A stretch of DNA of 55,029 nt from an uncultured Verrucomicrobiota bacterium (GTDB lineage Bacteria; Verrucomicrobiota; Verrucomicrobiia; Opitutales; Seribacteraceae): contig CACFTI010000013.1 in assembly GCA_902569115.1 (NCBI GenBank), positions 1 to 55,029 on the forward strand. The letters are read 5' to 3'. Position 1 is the first letter of the stretch, and the number at the start of each line of letters is the position of its first letter. The notes beneath the pieces are model-generated. The model did no database searches. It was given only the letters and a program-made list of their open reading frames with translations, and was not told the DNA's origin. Positions 1 through 9,682 of the stretch are shown piece by piece. The translations under genes were made by a program, and so were the position numbers.

Positions 1-1
1 A

Positions 2-790
2 GGAGTTTTAATGGCATTGGCAACTCTGTTTTTTTGGCTTGGTAGAAAGGATTTTGCTCATATTCCCCCTCGTGGATTAATTTACTTTAGAGAAACTTTT
101 TCTATACAAAGTCTAAGGCCAATCTTTAGACTGACATTGATTTTTTCATTTGTGATAATGTTTTGGGCACTCTTTGACCAAATCGGAACTACATGGCAAA
201 TTCAGGCAAGAAGTTTGGACCGGGTATTGCCTGAGTGGATTCCCTTTTTTGGCGGCAAAGAAATGCTGGCATCTCAAGTTGCGGCTGTATGGAATCCTCT
301 TTTCATTCTTATACTTATCCCTGTTTTTTCTTTTTACATCTATCCATTTATCTCAAGGTTTATTAACCTCACGGCTCTACGGAAGATGTCGATTGGTTTT
401 TGGGTAATGGGCTTTGCTTTTACAATAGTTTCCGTTCTTCAGCATTTTATAGATATTGGTACCTTCCCGTCAGTAGGTTGGCAGATATTAGGGTGTTTTT
501 TCCTCACTGCGTCAGAAGTCATGATATCAATTACATGCCTGGAGTTTGCATATACGCAGGCTCCAAAGAATATGAAATCTTTAGTAATGGCTTTTTTCCT
601 ACTTACGGTCTCTCTCGGCAACTTTCTGACTTCCCAAGTTAAGTTTCTGCTGCTGGAAAGCGACGGTTCTTCTAAAATGAATGAATCACAGGAATTGTGG
701 TTCTGGACTTTTTTGATTTTGATGACTGCTTTTGTGTTTCGATATGTTGCAAGAAACTACAAAACAGTTGAGCATTTGCATGAAGCCTAA
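2..790 (+). CDS. POT/PTR-family peptide:proton symporter, C-terminal part
   Basis: This is the C-terminal half of a proton-dependent oligopeptide transporter (POT family, inner membrane), which imports di- and tripeptides. The reading frame is open to the window edge, so the gene begins upstream. The ATG at position 11, although preceded by AGGAG, falls inside a conserved family segment (MALATLFFWLGRK) and is probably not the start. Visible family signatures are FWALFDQIGTTW and a later LTASEVMISITCLEFAYTQ stretch, the latter typical of the POT C-terminal bundle. About five or six hydrophobic helices are present. The gene ends only 8 bp before the convergent DUF721 gene. The family call is secure; substrate specificity is not visible. 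Confidence 0.9.
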   Translation, partial: GVLMALATLFFWLGRKDFAHIPPRGLIYFRETFSIQSLRPIFRLTLIFSFVIMFWALFDQIGTTWQIQARSLDRVLPEWIPFFGGKEMLASQVAAVWNPLFILILIPVFSFYIYPFISRFINLTALRKMSIGFWVMGFAFTIVSVLQHFIDIGTFPSVGWQILGCFFLTASEVMISITCLEFAYTQAPKNMKSLVMAFFLLTVSLGNFLTSQVKFLLLESDGSSKMNESQELWFWTFLILMTAFVFRYVARNYKTVEHLHEA

Positions 791-797
791 GATTGAA

Positions 798-1205
798 TTA
801 ATGAATTTTGATGTCAGATATTTCAAAACTAGGGTCTAGTCCTGATATCTTTTTTACCAATAATTTTTTTTTGAAAGTTAATTCTTGTTTCACAGTGCTA
901 CTCGAACAGCGGATAATTAAATATCCCTTGATTGGGTCCAGCCTTTCAGGGGCACACTTATTTGATAACTGAACACCCACTAATTTACTCCAGTTCTCCG
1001 AAATTTTCTGCTCTGGAGATACATCAGTCCCGATTTTCCATGATTCCCAAACTCGGTCAATGACATCGCTGAATCTAGCCGGATCCTTCTTTTTTCTTGG
1101 GTCTTCAGCGATAGGCATTCCTGTAAAACTGGAAATGAGGCTTCTTTCTTTATAATTCACAAAAGGGATAAGTGTAGTTGGTAATAAGTCATTTTGCTTA
1201 GGCAC
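798..1205 (-). CDS. DUF721/DciA-like protein
   Basis: A 135-residue protein whose C-terminal ~90 residues match the DUF721 pattern: a WxxLVG-type segment (ENWSKLVGVQLSNKCAPERL), then a strand-rich part and a helix with Lys-rich LTFKKKLLVKKI. DUF721 includes DciA, the helicase-loading factor of bacteria that lack DnaC or DnaI, so a role in replication initiation is plausible but inferred. The N-terminal ~40 residues are unlike the family core. The start codon is GTG with no clear Shine-Dalgarno. The gene faces away from fabV, leaving 42 bp for promoters. Replication genes are not adjacent here. Confidence 0.7.
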   Translation of the reverse strand: MPKQNDLLPTTLIPFVNYKERSLISSFTGMPIAEDPRKKKDPARFSDVIDRVWESWKIGTDVSPEQKISENWSKLVGVQLSNKCAPERLDPIKGYLIIRCSSSTVKQELTFKKKLLVKKISGLDPSFEISDIKIH

Positions 1206-1247
1206 AATCGGTGCTATGATTGAGTTCCTCTTAACTTAAAATAAAAG

Positions 1248-2447
1248 ATGATAGTAAAACCAAGAATAAAAGGATTTGTGTGTATTACCTCGCACCCAAT
1301 AGGATGCATGGCATCAGTCAAGGAACAAGTGGGGATTGCGCAATCTGCTATTTTAGACAATGAAGTATCTCCCAAACGAGTTCTTGTGATTGGAGCCTCT
1401 ACAGGTTACGGGCTTTCAAGCAGAATTGCCTCAGCTTTTTCTGCGGGAGCAGACACTTTAGGAGTTTATTTTGAGCGACCTCCTAAACCGGATAAGCCCG
1501 CAAGTGCTGGTTTTTATAACTCATTAGCCTTTAATAAGTTAACCAAGGACTTAAGTTCAAAGCATCTTGATATAAACGGGGATGCTTTTTCCAATGAATG
1601 CAAGCTGGAGGTTCTTCAGAAATCCAAAGAAATGGGTGGGGCGTTCGACTTGGTTATTTACAGTTTGGCTTCTCCAAGGCGTACGGATCCTGAAAGCGGT
1701 CTGGCTTATCGAGCTTGCTTGAAACCGATAGATGCGGTCTATCGAAATAAAAGTTTAGATACTGATAAAGAAGAGGTGAAAGAGATTTCAATTGAACCCG
1801 CATCAATCGATGAAATTGAAAGTACCCGCAAAGTAATGGGTGGGGAAGACTGGAAATTATGGACCGAATTTCTGTTAAAGGAAAATTTATTGGCTAAAGG
1901 GTGCATGAATATAGCCTACTCCTACATTGGACCAGCAGTTACACAACCAATCTATCGTAACGGTACCATCGGAAGAGCGAAAGAGGACTTGGAGGATACT
2001 GCCGCTGGTTTAACTCAACTGATGAAGAAGGTGTGCGCAGGTAGTGCGTATGTATCCGTTAATAAAGCTGTCGTCACGCAAGCAAGTTCCGCTATTCCCG
2101 TTGTGCCACTTTATGTTTCCTTACTTTTCAAGATTATGCACAGTAAAGGCACTCATGAAGGTTGTATTGAGCAAATTGTCCGCATGTTCAAAGATCGTTT
2201 ATATAATGGAAAAAGTGAGGTTTTGGTCGATGATAACAACCGAATTCGGCTTGATGACTGGGAAATGGATCAGGATGTTCAGGACGAGGTTATGAAGGCT
2301 TGGGCGACGATTACTACTGAAAACTTAAACCAAACAACAAACTATAGAGAATATCAAAGTGAATTCTTAAAGCTTTTTGGTTTTGGTATTGAAGGTGTTA
2401 ATTATGACGAGGATATAGATCTTGTCGACCCATTTACTTCTTCCTGA
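1248..2447 (+). CDS. fabV: Trans-2-enoyl-ACP/CoA reductase FabV
   Basis: NADH-dependent enoyl reductase catalysing the last step of each fatty-acid elongation cycle in the cytoplasm. The 399 residues match the usual FabV length. The N-terminus MIVKPRIKGFVCITSHPIGC is the FabV signature. The dinucleotide-binding loop GASTGYG lies at residues 49-55. The diagnostic Tyr-x8-Lys catalytic pair is Y236 and K245 (YRNGTIGRAK), which separates FabV from FabI/FabL (Tyr-x6-Lys). No FabI, FabK or FabL is seen nearby. FabV enzymes of other bacteria are insensitive to triclosan, which may apply here by family knowledge. There is no Shine-Dalgarno upstream. The last 14 bp overlap the 3' end of the convergent methyltransferase gene. 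Confidence 0.96.
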   Translation: MIVKPRIKGFVCITSHPIGCMASVKEQVGIAQSAILDNEVSPKRVLVIGASTGYGLSSRIASAFSAGADTLGVYFERPPKPDKPASAGFYNSLAFNKLTKDLSSKHLDINGDAFSNECKLEVLQKSKEMGGAFDLVIYSLASPRRTDPESGLAYRACLKPIDAVYRNKSLDTDKEEVKEISIEPASIDEIESTRKVMGGEDWKLWTEFLLKENLLAKGCMNIAYSYIGPAVTQPIYRNGTIGRAKEDLEDTAAGLTQLMKKVCAGSAYVSVNKAVVTQASSAIPVVPLYVSLLFKIMHSKGTHEGCIEQIVRMFKDRLYNGKSEVLVDDNNRIRLDDWEMDQDVQDEVMKAWATITTENLNQTTNYREYQSEFLKLFGFGIEGVNYDEDIDLVDPFTSS

Positions 2448-2985
2448 TCATGTAAAGGATTGGGGAGCCTGGCTTTTTGTTACCAAATTCTGTCGTACAA
2501 TCCCATTGAGACTCGCTGATTAGATTTTTCACTGCTGTATTTTCCTCAATTCCACCTTCATGACCTTGATAAGTGATGACCGAGATTACACCATTTACAC
2601 TTAACCAATCATAAGCTTTTGCTAGGGATGCACAAGTTGTTCTTGGGTTTGTGGTGATGAGATGATTTCCTTTTGGTAAATAGCCAAGGTTAACCATGAC
2701 TGCAGAAATCTCTCCTTTCAATTCTTGAGGCAAATGTTCCGTAAAGCTGCCATGGCATTGTTGAAAGATTTCGACTTGAGAAATACATTTATGCTCCATA
2801 AGCAGATTTCGAGTAAACTGAACGGCTTGCTCCTGTATGTCGAAGGCATAAACTTTTCCTTCCTTTTTAACTAATTTACTGAGGAAAAGTGTGTCCAGTC
2901 CGTTGCCGCATGTTAAGTCAATGCACAAAGAACCATCTGCAACAGATGATTTGATATAAGATTTTGCGAAATCAACTAGTCTCAT
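2434..2985 (-). CDS. Class I SAM-dependent methyltransferase (rRNA methylase, YtqB-like)
   Basis: A 183-residue Rossmann-fold methyltransferase. Motif I (DLTCGNG, residues 23-29) binds S-adenosylmethionine and the acidic residue ending strand 2 is in YAFDIQ. The size and the LGYLPKGNHLITT segment resemble the small putative rRNA methylase family that includes Bacillus YtqB; the real substrate of that family is unsettled. The start codon overlaps the stop of the upstream oxidoreductase gene by 4 bp (ATGA), so the two are probably cotranslated. Its 3' end overlaps fabV on the opposite strand by 14 bp. The methyltransferase fold is secure, the RNA substrate is an inference. Confidence 0.8.
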   Translation of the reverse strand: MRLVDFAKSYIKSSVADGSLCIDLTCGNGLDTLFLSKLVKKEGKVYAFDIQEQAVQFTRNLLMEHKCISQVEIFQQCHGSFTEHLPQELKGEISAVMVNLGYLPKGNHLITTNPRTTCASLAKAYDWLSVNGVISVITYQGHEGGIEENTAVKNLISESQWDCTTEFGNKKPGSPILYMIRKK

Positions 2986-3998
2986 GGGCTTATTTTCCTG
3001 TAGTATTCCATAAATCTATTAAGATTTATATGACTGGGTAACTCAACATTTCTGACAAGAAGATTAATCAAATGATTTGCGCTTAATTTGATTGTCGTGG
3101 AGCCTCGTGAACCGAATCCATTAAAAATGAATAAGTTCTGATGTGTTGGGTGGCGACCAATGATTGGATTGCGGTCTTTGGTCCCTGATCTAATTCCGCT
3201 AAAGTGATCTACTTCTCGGAATTGGTTAATCGGAATGAATTTCAATTTCCTGTATATCTCACTCTTTCCTTCAAGGGTGGGGCCTGAATTGAGGTCCGTA
3301 TGCTTCCATGTTGAACCACTTAAGTATTTATCATCACAATGGGGAAGCAACCATGTTCCATTACTGACCGCAGGGAAATGGGGCCCCTGTAATTCAAGGA
3401 TTTCACCTTGAGCCGGAGCAAATGGAAGCCAGTTAAAGAAAGAATTATTAGCAACATTGTATCCCTCTGCAAAAATAGTAGTTTGTTTGGATTTTGAACT
3501 CATCTCAGCCTCTCGAGGCTCGATCCATAAATCCATTGACATAAGCAGTTGCTTCGATTTTTCAATAAACCTTCCTACATCGAGTCGATATGATTTAGTT
3601 TCTCCGGCACCCCATCTCCCGGAAATGCCCATTTGATTTAAATTTTTTTCAGAAACAAACGATTTTGCGTATTCCGATGAATCAGATAATTCTTTCCATT
3701 TAATAACTTGATGCTCGGAACTGAAAACTCTTAATAAGGTTTCCTCCCTGAAAAGTTTTTCTCCATATAGTTTTTCCCACTTTTTGAAGAATATTATATT
3801 AGCCTCAATGCAATCTCTGAATTCCTGAGGGATATTTAGTTTTGGACCAATGAATGGATTAATTAGACCTGCAGCTACCCGACTGGCAGAATGGTCGATT
3901 TCCGCATCTGTACAGTAAACCTTAAATCCCTCATCAATAAGAGAATGTGCGAGAATAGCACCTGCCAGACCATGACCCACTATGAAAATTGGGTTCAT
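2982..3998 (-). CDS. FAD-dependent oxidoreductase (DAO family)
   Basis: A 338-residue flavoprotein. The N-terminal MNPIFIVGHGLAGAILAHSL carries the GxGxxG FAD-binding turn at residues 8-13, and a C-terminal FNGFGSRGSTT segment resembles the second FAD-contacting motif of D-amino-acid oxidase/glycine oxidase proteins. It also resembles the oxidoreductase half of MnmC, which modifies the tRNA wobble uridine; with a methyltransferase directly downstream, an RNA-modification role is conceivable but unproven. I chose the ATG at 3998 because the fold begins there. A longer reading from a TTG at 4043 would add 15 unlike residues and overlap the divergent protease start. It is translationally coupled to the methyltransferase. 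Confidence 0.75.
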   Translation of the reverse strand: MNPIFIVGHGLAGAILAHSLIDEGFKVYCTDAEIDHSASRVAAGLINPFIGPKLNIPQEFRDCIEANIIFFKKWEKLYGEKLFREETLLRVFSSEHQVIKWKELSDSSEYAKSFVSEKNLNQMGISGRWGAGETKSYRLDVGRFIEKSKQLLMSMDLWIEPREAEMSSKSKQTTIFAEGYNVANNSFFNWLPFAPAQGEILELQGPHFPAVSNGTWLLPHCDDKYLSGSTWKHTDLNSGPTLEGKSEIYRKLKFIPINQFREVDHFSGIRSGTKDRNPIIGRHPTHQNLFIFNGFGSRGSTTIKLSANHLINLLVRNVELPSHINLNRFMEYYRKISP

Positions 3999-4042
3999 TC
4001 TTAATCGATTACGAGTTGCATTTGCGATGAACGCCGAATTCA

Positions 4043-5671
4043 ATGAATAAAGTAGTAATGAGGGTATTAAAATTGATTTCGCAAATATTGGTATTCATTG
4101 CCTGTGTTTATTTAGCCAAACAGTTGTTTACTCTAGATGAAAATAAATTAATTAACACAAAAAATGAATCCAATGAATCCTTCTCTCATGATTTGATCAT
4201 TAAAGAGAATCTCCTTACGGGTGCTTCCAATAAAACAAAAGAGGAAGCAAGCCATTTGAGCTTAATAACTAGCCAAATCATCGATGCAGGTAGTGACATT
4301 TTGCTTTCAATCGGCACATCTAATAAATTGGACATGAATTTCACACAGTCTCCATACGGATTTGAAATAATTGATTACTTGGAGTCATTAAGGACCATCA
4401 GGGTAAGAGTTGATGATCCGGTTTCTTTCGCACAATTTTTAGCTGATAATGGTGATGGGTTTGAGTTTGAGCAGAATGTGCGACTAAAGCTTCCTGCCGT
4501 GCCTGAGCAACGAATTCTTGAAGCAGAAGAGCCTTTTTCGGGTCATTCAATGAACTGGCTTGGTGCTAAGAATGATCGTCGAGAGTCAGGTCATGGCATT
4601 AAAGTAGCTATACTCGACACCGGTATAGACATAAACCACGAATCTCTGTATGGATTAGATTACAGTGAGGTGTCGTTGTTGGATAATGGTATTGATGCCG
4701 GAATTGGGCATGGCACTGGTATAGCTTCAATTATCGCTGGTCAAACAGATGAGTTTTTAGGATTAGCTCCGTCCAGTGAAGTCTTGTCGGTTAAAGTATT
4801 GAACTCTGATGGAGTAGGCGATTCTTTTACAATTGCCAAGGGGATCATTTTGGCTGTCGATCAAGGTTCGGATATTATAAACCTAAGTTTAGGAGGATTT
4901 TCTTCCTCGGCGGCAATGGATCAAGCTATCCAATACGCAAAATCCAAGGATGTTTTACTCGTATCTGCAGTTGGTAATGATGGAACTGAGGGAGTACTAT
5001 ATCCGGCAAGACATAAAGATGTTATCGCGGTTTCATCGGTTGATGCTAAGTCCAGGGTCTCGAGTTTTGCTAGCTATGGTCCTGAGGTTGATCTTGCTGC
5101 ACCAGGAGTCGGCATCGTTACGGCATGGGAGGATAATCATTTTGTAGAATTCAGTGGGACATCCATTGCAACCGCCTTTGTTACCGGTGCTCTAGCACAT
5201 GAATTGTCGAAGTCTCCTTCGCAAAACAAAAACGGTGCGATAGAGGCACTATATAGTAATTTAGATGAGGCAGAGAAACCCGGTAAAGACATTTGGGCGG
5301 GCAGGGGAGTGGTTAACCTACGAAGACTTGAGCAAAGAAACACACCCGGGATAGTTGATGCCGCAGTTGTTGGCTATTATTTTGATTCTAATAACCTTTC
5401 TTCTTCTGGAACTATCCCTTTTCAAGTAACTGTTCAAAATCAAGGTACCGCATGGATTCAAAGTATGAGCCTGAAGGTAAATTACAAAGGATTAGAGAAG
5501 AATTTCAGACTTGGAAATATGAGTGCTGGTGAATCAAGAAGTGAAACGCTCTATTTTGACTCAGATAGTCCTGATAAAACACTGTCTATTAGCTCGGAAT
5601 TATCTCTTTTGGGTCAAACGGATGTTTTTCCCAAAAATAATGTAAGGAAGAGCAGCTTAAAACTTCCCTGA
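4043..5671 (+). CDS. Membrane-anchored subtilisin-like serine protease (S8) with C-terminal CARDB-like domain
   Basis: A 542-residue protein with an N-terminal hydrophobic segment (about residues 8-27) that acts as a signal peptide or anchor, so the enzyme works in the periplasm or outside. After a ~160-residue prodomain-like region the S8 catalytic domain shows the full triad: D192 (AILDTGID), H223 (GHGTGIASI) and S374 (SGTSIATAF), plus oxyanion Asn312 (SAVGNDG). Residues ~445-540 form a beta-rich segment with TVQNQGTAWI, like CARDB/adhesion-type modules. It starts 44 bp from the divergent flavoprotein and ends 9 bp from the convergent clpX. The substrate is unknown. All catalytic residues are present, so it is probably active. 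Confidence 0.9.
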   Translation: MNKVVMRVLKLISQILVFIACVYLAKQLFTLDENKLINTKNESNESFSHDLIIKENLLTGASNKTKEEASHLSLITSQIIDAGSDILLSIGTSNKLDMNFTQSPYGFEIIDYLESLRTIRVRVDDPVSFAQFLADNGDGFEFEQNVRLKLPAVPEQRILEAEEPFSGHSMNWLGAKNDRRESGHGIKVAILDTGIDINHESLYGLDYSEVSLLDNGIDAGIGHGTGIASIIAGQTDEFLGLAPSSEVLSVKVLNSDGVGDSFTIAKGIILAVDQGSDIINLSLGGFSSSAAMDQAIQYAKSKDVLLVSAVGNDGTEGVLYPARHKDVIAVSSVDAKSRVSSFASYGPEVDLAAPGVGIVTAWEDNHFVEFSGTSIATAFVTGALAHELSKSPSQNKNGAIEALYSNLDEAEKPGKDIWAGRGVVNLRRLEQRNTPGIVDAAVVGYYFDSNNLSSSGTIPFQVTVQNQGTAWIQSMSLKVNYKGLEKNFRLGNMSAGESRSETLYFDSDSPDKTLSISSELSLLGQTDVFPKNNVRKSSLKLP

Positions 5672-5680
5672 GTAAGTACA

Positions 5681-6979
5681 TTACGCTGCATTTCTTTTGT
5701 TTGCAGGTAGAGGAGTAATCTTAGCTTTACCCTTTCCTCGCACTACTGCCGCACTTATGGTGACCCGTACAGGTTCGTCAAGTGCAGGTAGGTCATACAT
5801 TACATCCAGCATAATATTTTCCATAATGGAACGAAGGGCTCTCGCTCCAGTTTTCATCGAAATAGCTTGTTCGCAGATGCTAAGGATTGCTTCGCGGGTA
5901 AAATGCAATTCAGCATCTTCCATCAGGAAAAGTTTTCTGTACTGTTTAAGTAGAGAATTTTTGGTTTCCTTTAGCACCCTTACCAGTTCTTGTTGAGAAA
6001 GTTCCTCAAGTACTGATACTACCGGAAGGCGGCCAATAAATTCAGGAATTAGTCCATATTTGACTAAATCTTCAGGGCGCACCTCACCCAATAATTCTTC
6101 TTTATCTTTGGGCATTTCGGAATTGTAACCAACCATTCGGTTACCAAGCCTTTGCTCGACAATTTGATCCAAATCTACAAAAGCTCCTCCACAAATAAAA
6201 AGCACATTAGCTGTATCTAATTGAATGTAATCTTGATTGGGGTGCTTTCTGCCACCTTGAGGCGGTACATTGCAAACAGTTCCTTCAAGGATTTTTAGAA
6301 GTGCTTGCTGTACTCCTTCTCCAGAGACATCACGAGTGATCGACACATTGTCTGTTTTTCTGCCTATTTTGTCTATCTCATCAACATAGATTATCCCACA
6401 TTGAGCTCTCTCAACATTTTGATCAGCTGATTGAAGGAGTCGTAAAACAATGTTCTCAACATCATCCCCGACATAGCCAGCCTCCGTTAGAGTAGTTGCA
6501 TCAGCAATCGCAAAAGGTACATCGAGTAGATTAGCCAATGTTCTTGCAAGGTAAGTTTTTCCGCTTCCAGTCGGCCCAATCAAAAGAACATTGCTTTTTT
6601 CAATCTCAACATCCTTAAGGTCTTCGCTCGTAAAAGGGTTAGTTGAGAGACCTGTATTTATGCCCATTTCACTTGCGAGACGCTTGTAATGATTATGTAC
6701 AGCGACTGACAGAACTTTTTTTGCATGATCCTGACCGATGACATGCTCGTCTAGATGGGCCTTTATTCCCGCTGGTTTGAGCAGGTTGAAAATAGGTTTT
6801 TCGCCCGACTCTTTTACGACCTGTTCATTCTCTCCAAGTTCGCGATCAATTATGGTTTTGCAGACGCGAACACATGAGTCGCAGATAAATACGCTCGCAG
6901 GCCCGGCAATCATCTTCTTGACCTCACCCTGTGGTTTTCCGCAAAATGAGCAAAAGTTGATTTTGGTGGGCTTTGCCAT
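5681..6979 (-). CDS. clpX: ATP-dependent Clp protease ATP-binding subunit ClpX
   Basis: AAA+ unfoldase that recognises, unfolds and feeds proteins to ClpP in the cytoplasm. The 432 residues match the family. A C4 zinc finger (C10, C13, C33, C36) is at the N-terminus. Walker A is GPTGSGKT (135-142), Walker [10 protein letters not shown] (about 197-205) and the GYVG pore loop 168-171. The loop that docks on ClpP, normally Ile-Gly-Phe, reads V286-G287-Y288, a conservative but unusual variant. The start is ATG. It is the last gene of the tig-clpP-clpX cluster, 10 bp after clpP, an arrangement common in many bacteria. Confidence 0.98.
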   Translation of the reverse strand: MAKPTKINFCSFCGKPQGEVKKMIAGPASVFICDSCVRVCKTIIDRELGENEQVVKESGEKPIFNLLKPAGIKAHLDEHVIGQDHAKKVLSVAVHNHYKRLASEMGINTGLSTNPFTSEDLKDVEIEKSNVLLIGPTGSGKTYLARTLANLLDVPFAIADATTLTEAGYVGDDVENIVLRLLQSADQNVERAQCGIIYVDEIDKIGRKTDNVSITRDVSGEGVQQALLKILEGTVCNVPPQGGRKHPNQDYIQLDTANVLFICGGAFVDLDQIVEQRLGNRMVGYNSEMPKDKEELLGEVRPEDLVKYGLIPEFIGRLPVVSVLEELSQQELVRVLKETKNSLLKQYRKLFLMEDAELHFTREAILSICEQAISMKTGARALRSIMENIMLDVMYDLPALDEPVRVTISAAVVRGKGKAKITPLPANKRNAA

Positions 6980-6989
6980 GAGCTTGTAC

Positions 6990-7589
6990 CTATTCTGAAG
7001 GCTTTTGTGAAATTACCTCGTCCACCAAACCATAATCTTTGGCTTCTTCAGCGGACATGTAATAATCCCTGTCGGAATCTTTTTCCAATTGCTCAATCGA
7101 TTTGCCGCTGTGTTTTGACAAAATATTGTTGATGGTTTTTCTCCATCTTAAAATTTCTTTCGCGGCGATCGAAATATCTGATGTCTGGCCGCCTGCACCC
7201 CCGCTGGGTTGGTGAATCATGACGCGACTATTGGGGAGGGCATACCTTTTTCCTGGAGTACCGGCAGCTAGGAGAACAGTACTCATGCTTGCCGCCATCC
7301 CAATACAATAGGTAACGATATCGCACTGCATGAAATTCAAAGTATCATAAATCGCCATACCATCTGAAACGCTTCCTCCGGGGGAATTTATGTAGACATG
7401 TATGTCTTTCTTTGGATCCTCCATTTGCAAGAAGAGCAGTTGTGCAATGATTGAATTCGCCACATAGTCATCTATGGGTGTTCCGATGAAAACGATACGA
7501 TCACGAAGGAGCCTGCTGTAAATATCCCAAGCACGCTCTTGCCTGCCTTCTCGTTCATAAACATACGGTAGTGGTAAATATGCTCCCAT
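6990..7589 (-). CDS. clpP: ATP-dependent Clp protease proteolytic subunit ClpP
   Basis: Serine peptidase that forms the barrel-shaped double heptamer paired with ClpX. The 199 residues match the family. The catalytic triad is S101 (CIGMAASM), H126 ([10 protein letters not shown]) and D175 ([12 protein letters not shown]). The INSPGG oxyanion-strand motif is at residues 68-72. The short N-terminus before the axial loop (residues 1-20) leaves little propeptide. It sits between tig (28 bp upstream) and clpX (10 bp downstream), so the three are almost certainly one operon. No Shine-Dalgarno is visible before the ATG. Confidence 0.98.
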   Translation of the reverse strand: MGAYLPLPYVYEREGRQERAWDIYSRLLRDRIVFIGTPIDDYVANSIIAQLLFLQMEDPKKDIHVYINSPGGSVSDGMAIYDTLNFMQCDIVTYCIGMAASMSTVLLAAGTPGKRYALPNSRVMIHQPSGGAGGQTSDISIAAKEILRWRKTINNILSKHSGKSIEQLEKDSDRDYYMSAEEAKDYGLVDEVISQKPSE

Positions 7590-7617
7590 GGTAATTAAAT
7601 ATTAGATTGTTTGTAAA

Positions 7618-8949
7618 TTATTTAGAAGAATCTTTCTTGGTCTCTGCAGGACATTCTTTGGCTTTTTCAGCCACGAGATTGAGGGTTTTATCGTGCAGGA
7701 TATCCTGCCTTAGACGGTGCAGTTGACGCCGATCTTTTGATAGTTCTTTTATATAAGCCGTAGGGTCTTTTCTCATCATCATGGCTTCTTGTGTGGCAGC
7801 TCTTGCAAGATCTTCGTTACTAACATCTACCTTCTCTTGTTCTGCTATCTTGCTCAAAATTAAGGTCAATTTAACACGAGCTTCACCCTGAGTTTTGGCT
7901 TCTTTCCAAAGTTCATCTTTCTTTGTTTCAATTTCCTCCTGTTTCGCCCCCTGTTGAATCGCTCTTTGAGCTCTTTGTTGAAAGATAGAGTTCGATTCAT
8001 CTTCAACGGCCTGTTGAGGAAGGGGGAAGTCGGGTAGATCTAGTATTTTCTGAGTTATTTGACTTCGTTTAGAGTTTTGTATTTCCCTTTGCTTGCGAGA
8101 CTCGAGGTCAGTAAGAACCTTATCTTTCAGTTCTTCCAAGTTTTCAACCTTAAGGGATTTGAAAAACTCCTCATTTAATTCAGGTTGTTTCTTTTCGCGA
8201 ACTTCATGAACTTCAAGATTATATGTGACCGATTTTCCTGCGAGGGGAGCAATCTCAAAATCATCTTCGAATGTAGCCTTGATGTCTTTTTTGTCACCAC
8301 TCTTCATTCCTACTACACCCTCTGCGATGGCGTCAACGCCTAGCCCCTTTGCCTGCCCGGCTTCTTCCCATGTATTGGTCTGCTTGCCATACATTGGCTT
8401 GTCGGGAACAATCTCTGAAACAGGTTTTCCGTCCAGCTCGCCCTCATAGCTACACTTAATGTAGTCGCCTGCCCTGGCTTCTCTCTCAGCAACATCGAAT
8501 GATGCCCGTTGATCTCTGAGTGCAATAATCTCGTCATCAATATCCTTATCACTGACTTCATCAGATTCAGTAGAAACTTCAAACTGCTCATAGTTGGGAA
8601 GATCAATATCGGGTTCAATGTCGATGGTTACTTCAACAGAGGCACCTTGTTCACTCGAAAAGTCACCCGGTTCTACTTTCAATATGGAATAAACTTTAAT
8701 TTCCTTATTGTCCAAAATAGACTCGTAGGCATCGGTTGATACCTTTCTTGTAAGTTCAACTTTAAGTTCTTTAGTGTATTTTTTACGAATAACGGCAATT
8801 GGAGCTTTGCCTTTCCTGAAACCAGGGATGTTGGCAATTTTTCCGATTTCTTGACACGCTTCATTCTCTTTCTTCTGAATTTCTTCGGCGTCAAAGGTTA
8901 CAGTAGCAATTTGACGGGCAGTGCCCGCATCTTTTAATTCAAGGTTCAC
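7618..8949 (-). CDS. tig: Trigger factor (ribosome-associated chaperone/PPIase)
   Basis: Ribosome-docked chaperone that shields nascent chains at the exit tunnel. It has the classic three-part layout: an N-terminal ribosome-binding domain with the GFRKGKAP signature at residues 43-50, an FKBP-type prolyl isomerase domain around residues 160-245 (GDYIKCSYEGELDG), and a long helical chaperone region rich in Lys, Glu and Gln. The 443 residues match the usual length. The start is GTG, with no Shine-Dalgarno. It is the first gene of tig-clpP-clpX. A weak promoter-like pair (TTGACC, then ATAGAA after 16 bp) lies upstream in the minus-strand leader near 9005-9035; this is only suggestive. Confidence 0.96.
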   Translation of the reverse strand: MNLELKDAGTARQIATVTFDAEEIQKKENEACQEIGKIANIPGFRKGKAPIAVIRKKYTKELKVELTRKVSTDAYESILDNKEIKVYSILKVEPGDFSSEQGASVEVTIDIEPDIDLPNYEQFEVSTESDEVSDKDIDDEIIALRDQRASFDVAEREARAGDYIKCSYEGELDGKPVSEIVPDKPMYGKQTNTWEEAGQAKGLGVDAIAEGVVGMKSGDKKDIKATFEDDFEIAPLAGKSVTYNLEVHEVREKKQPELNEEFFKSLKVENLEELKDKVLTDLESRKQREIQNSKRSQITQKILDLPDFPLPQQAVEDESNSIFQQRAQRAIQQGAKQEEIETKKDELWKEAKTQGEARVKLTLILSKIAEQEKVDVSNEDLARAATQEAMMMRKDPTAYIKELSKDRRQLHRLRQDILHDKTLNLVAEKAKECPAETKKDSSK

Positions 8950-9035
8950 GATATTGGATTACTTTCAAAGTATTGATGATAGACTTACAAACGATCCCTT
9001 CTATTGTTTACAAGGGCCTTGGTCAAATAGATACC

Positions 9036-9635
9036 TTAGTGAGGAGGCAACCAGGGATAAAGCCTAACCTGCTTGATTGATCTGAATTGAATAGGTAATT
9101 GCTGCAAGAATTCTCTTAATTTGTCGGGGTAAAATTCTTTTACCTGAAGGATATACTCCAGGGTTTTTTTATTTTGACCGAGAATACGAAAATTATCTTC
9201 AGGAAGTTCTTTTTCAAGATCTTTGAGATCGCAGCTTTCGGTGGCAGTGATGTAAAGTTCACTGGCACGATAAAAATCAACTTTTGCACCCCGGTTATTT
9301 TCCGCCAGGATAAATAGTCTTTCAGAACGAAGCACTCCACCACTCTCAATGATCCAGCAGTCAGTGCAATTTGTTTCATGTGTTCTTGAAACAGAAAAGT
9401 TGTTTTCAAAATGCAATACAAGACCTCGAGGAATTGAGTCTTTTATCAATTTTGGAATCTCCGGAAATGGAAGATTTCCTACTGCAGTGACATTTGAATC
9501 ATAGGAACCGGGCCGCATTGAACTCCTTTCATTTTTGTCCTTAATTGCGTAGCGGAAAAGCATCGATGATAGGGTGACCCCTATAATGATTCCTATCCAT
9601 ATAGAAATTCTTCTATCTTTTTTGTTGAGTCCCAT
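9036..9635 (-). CDS. Membrane-anchored protein of unknown function
   Basis: I do not recognise this family. The 199-residue product begins with a charged stretch and one transmembrane segment (about residues 10-28, ISIWIGIIIGVTLSSMLF), followed by a soluble ~165-residue domain with mixed beta and alpha character. Two cysteines form a CTDC pattern (around residues 90-93) and the chain ends in RLYPWLPPH. The topology suggests an anchor with the domain in the periplasm. It lies upstream of tig on the same strand with a gap of 86 bp and starts 47 bp from the divergent thioesterase gene. The reading frame uses ATG and looks real, because it fills the space between two firm genes. Confidence 0.6.
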   Translation of the reverse strand: MGLNKKDRRISIWIGIIIGVTLSSMLFRYAIKDKNERSSMRPGSYDSNVTAVGNLPFPEIPKLIKDSIPRGLVLHFENNFSVSRTHETNCTDCWIIESGGVLRSERLFILAENNRGAKVDFYRASELYITATESCDLKDLEKELPEDNFRILGQNKKTLEYILQVKEFYPDKLREFLQQLPIQFRSIKQVRLYPWLPPH

Positions 9636-9682
9636 ATACTAAACTTACTTGTAAAATCTTTTTTTCTCTAAAAGTTGAACTC

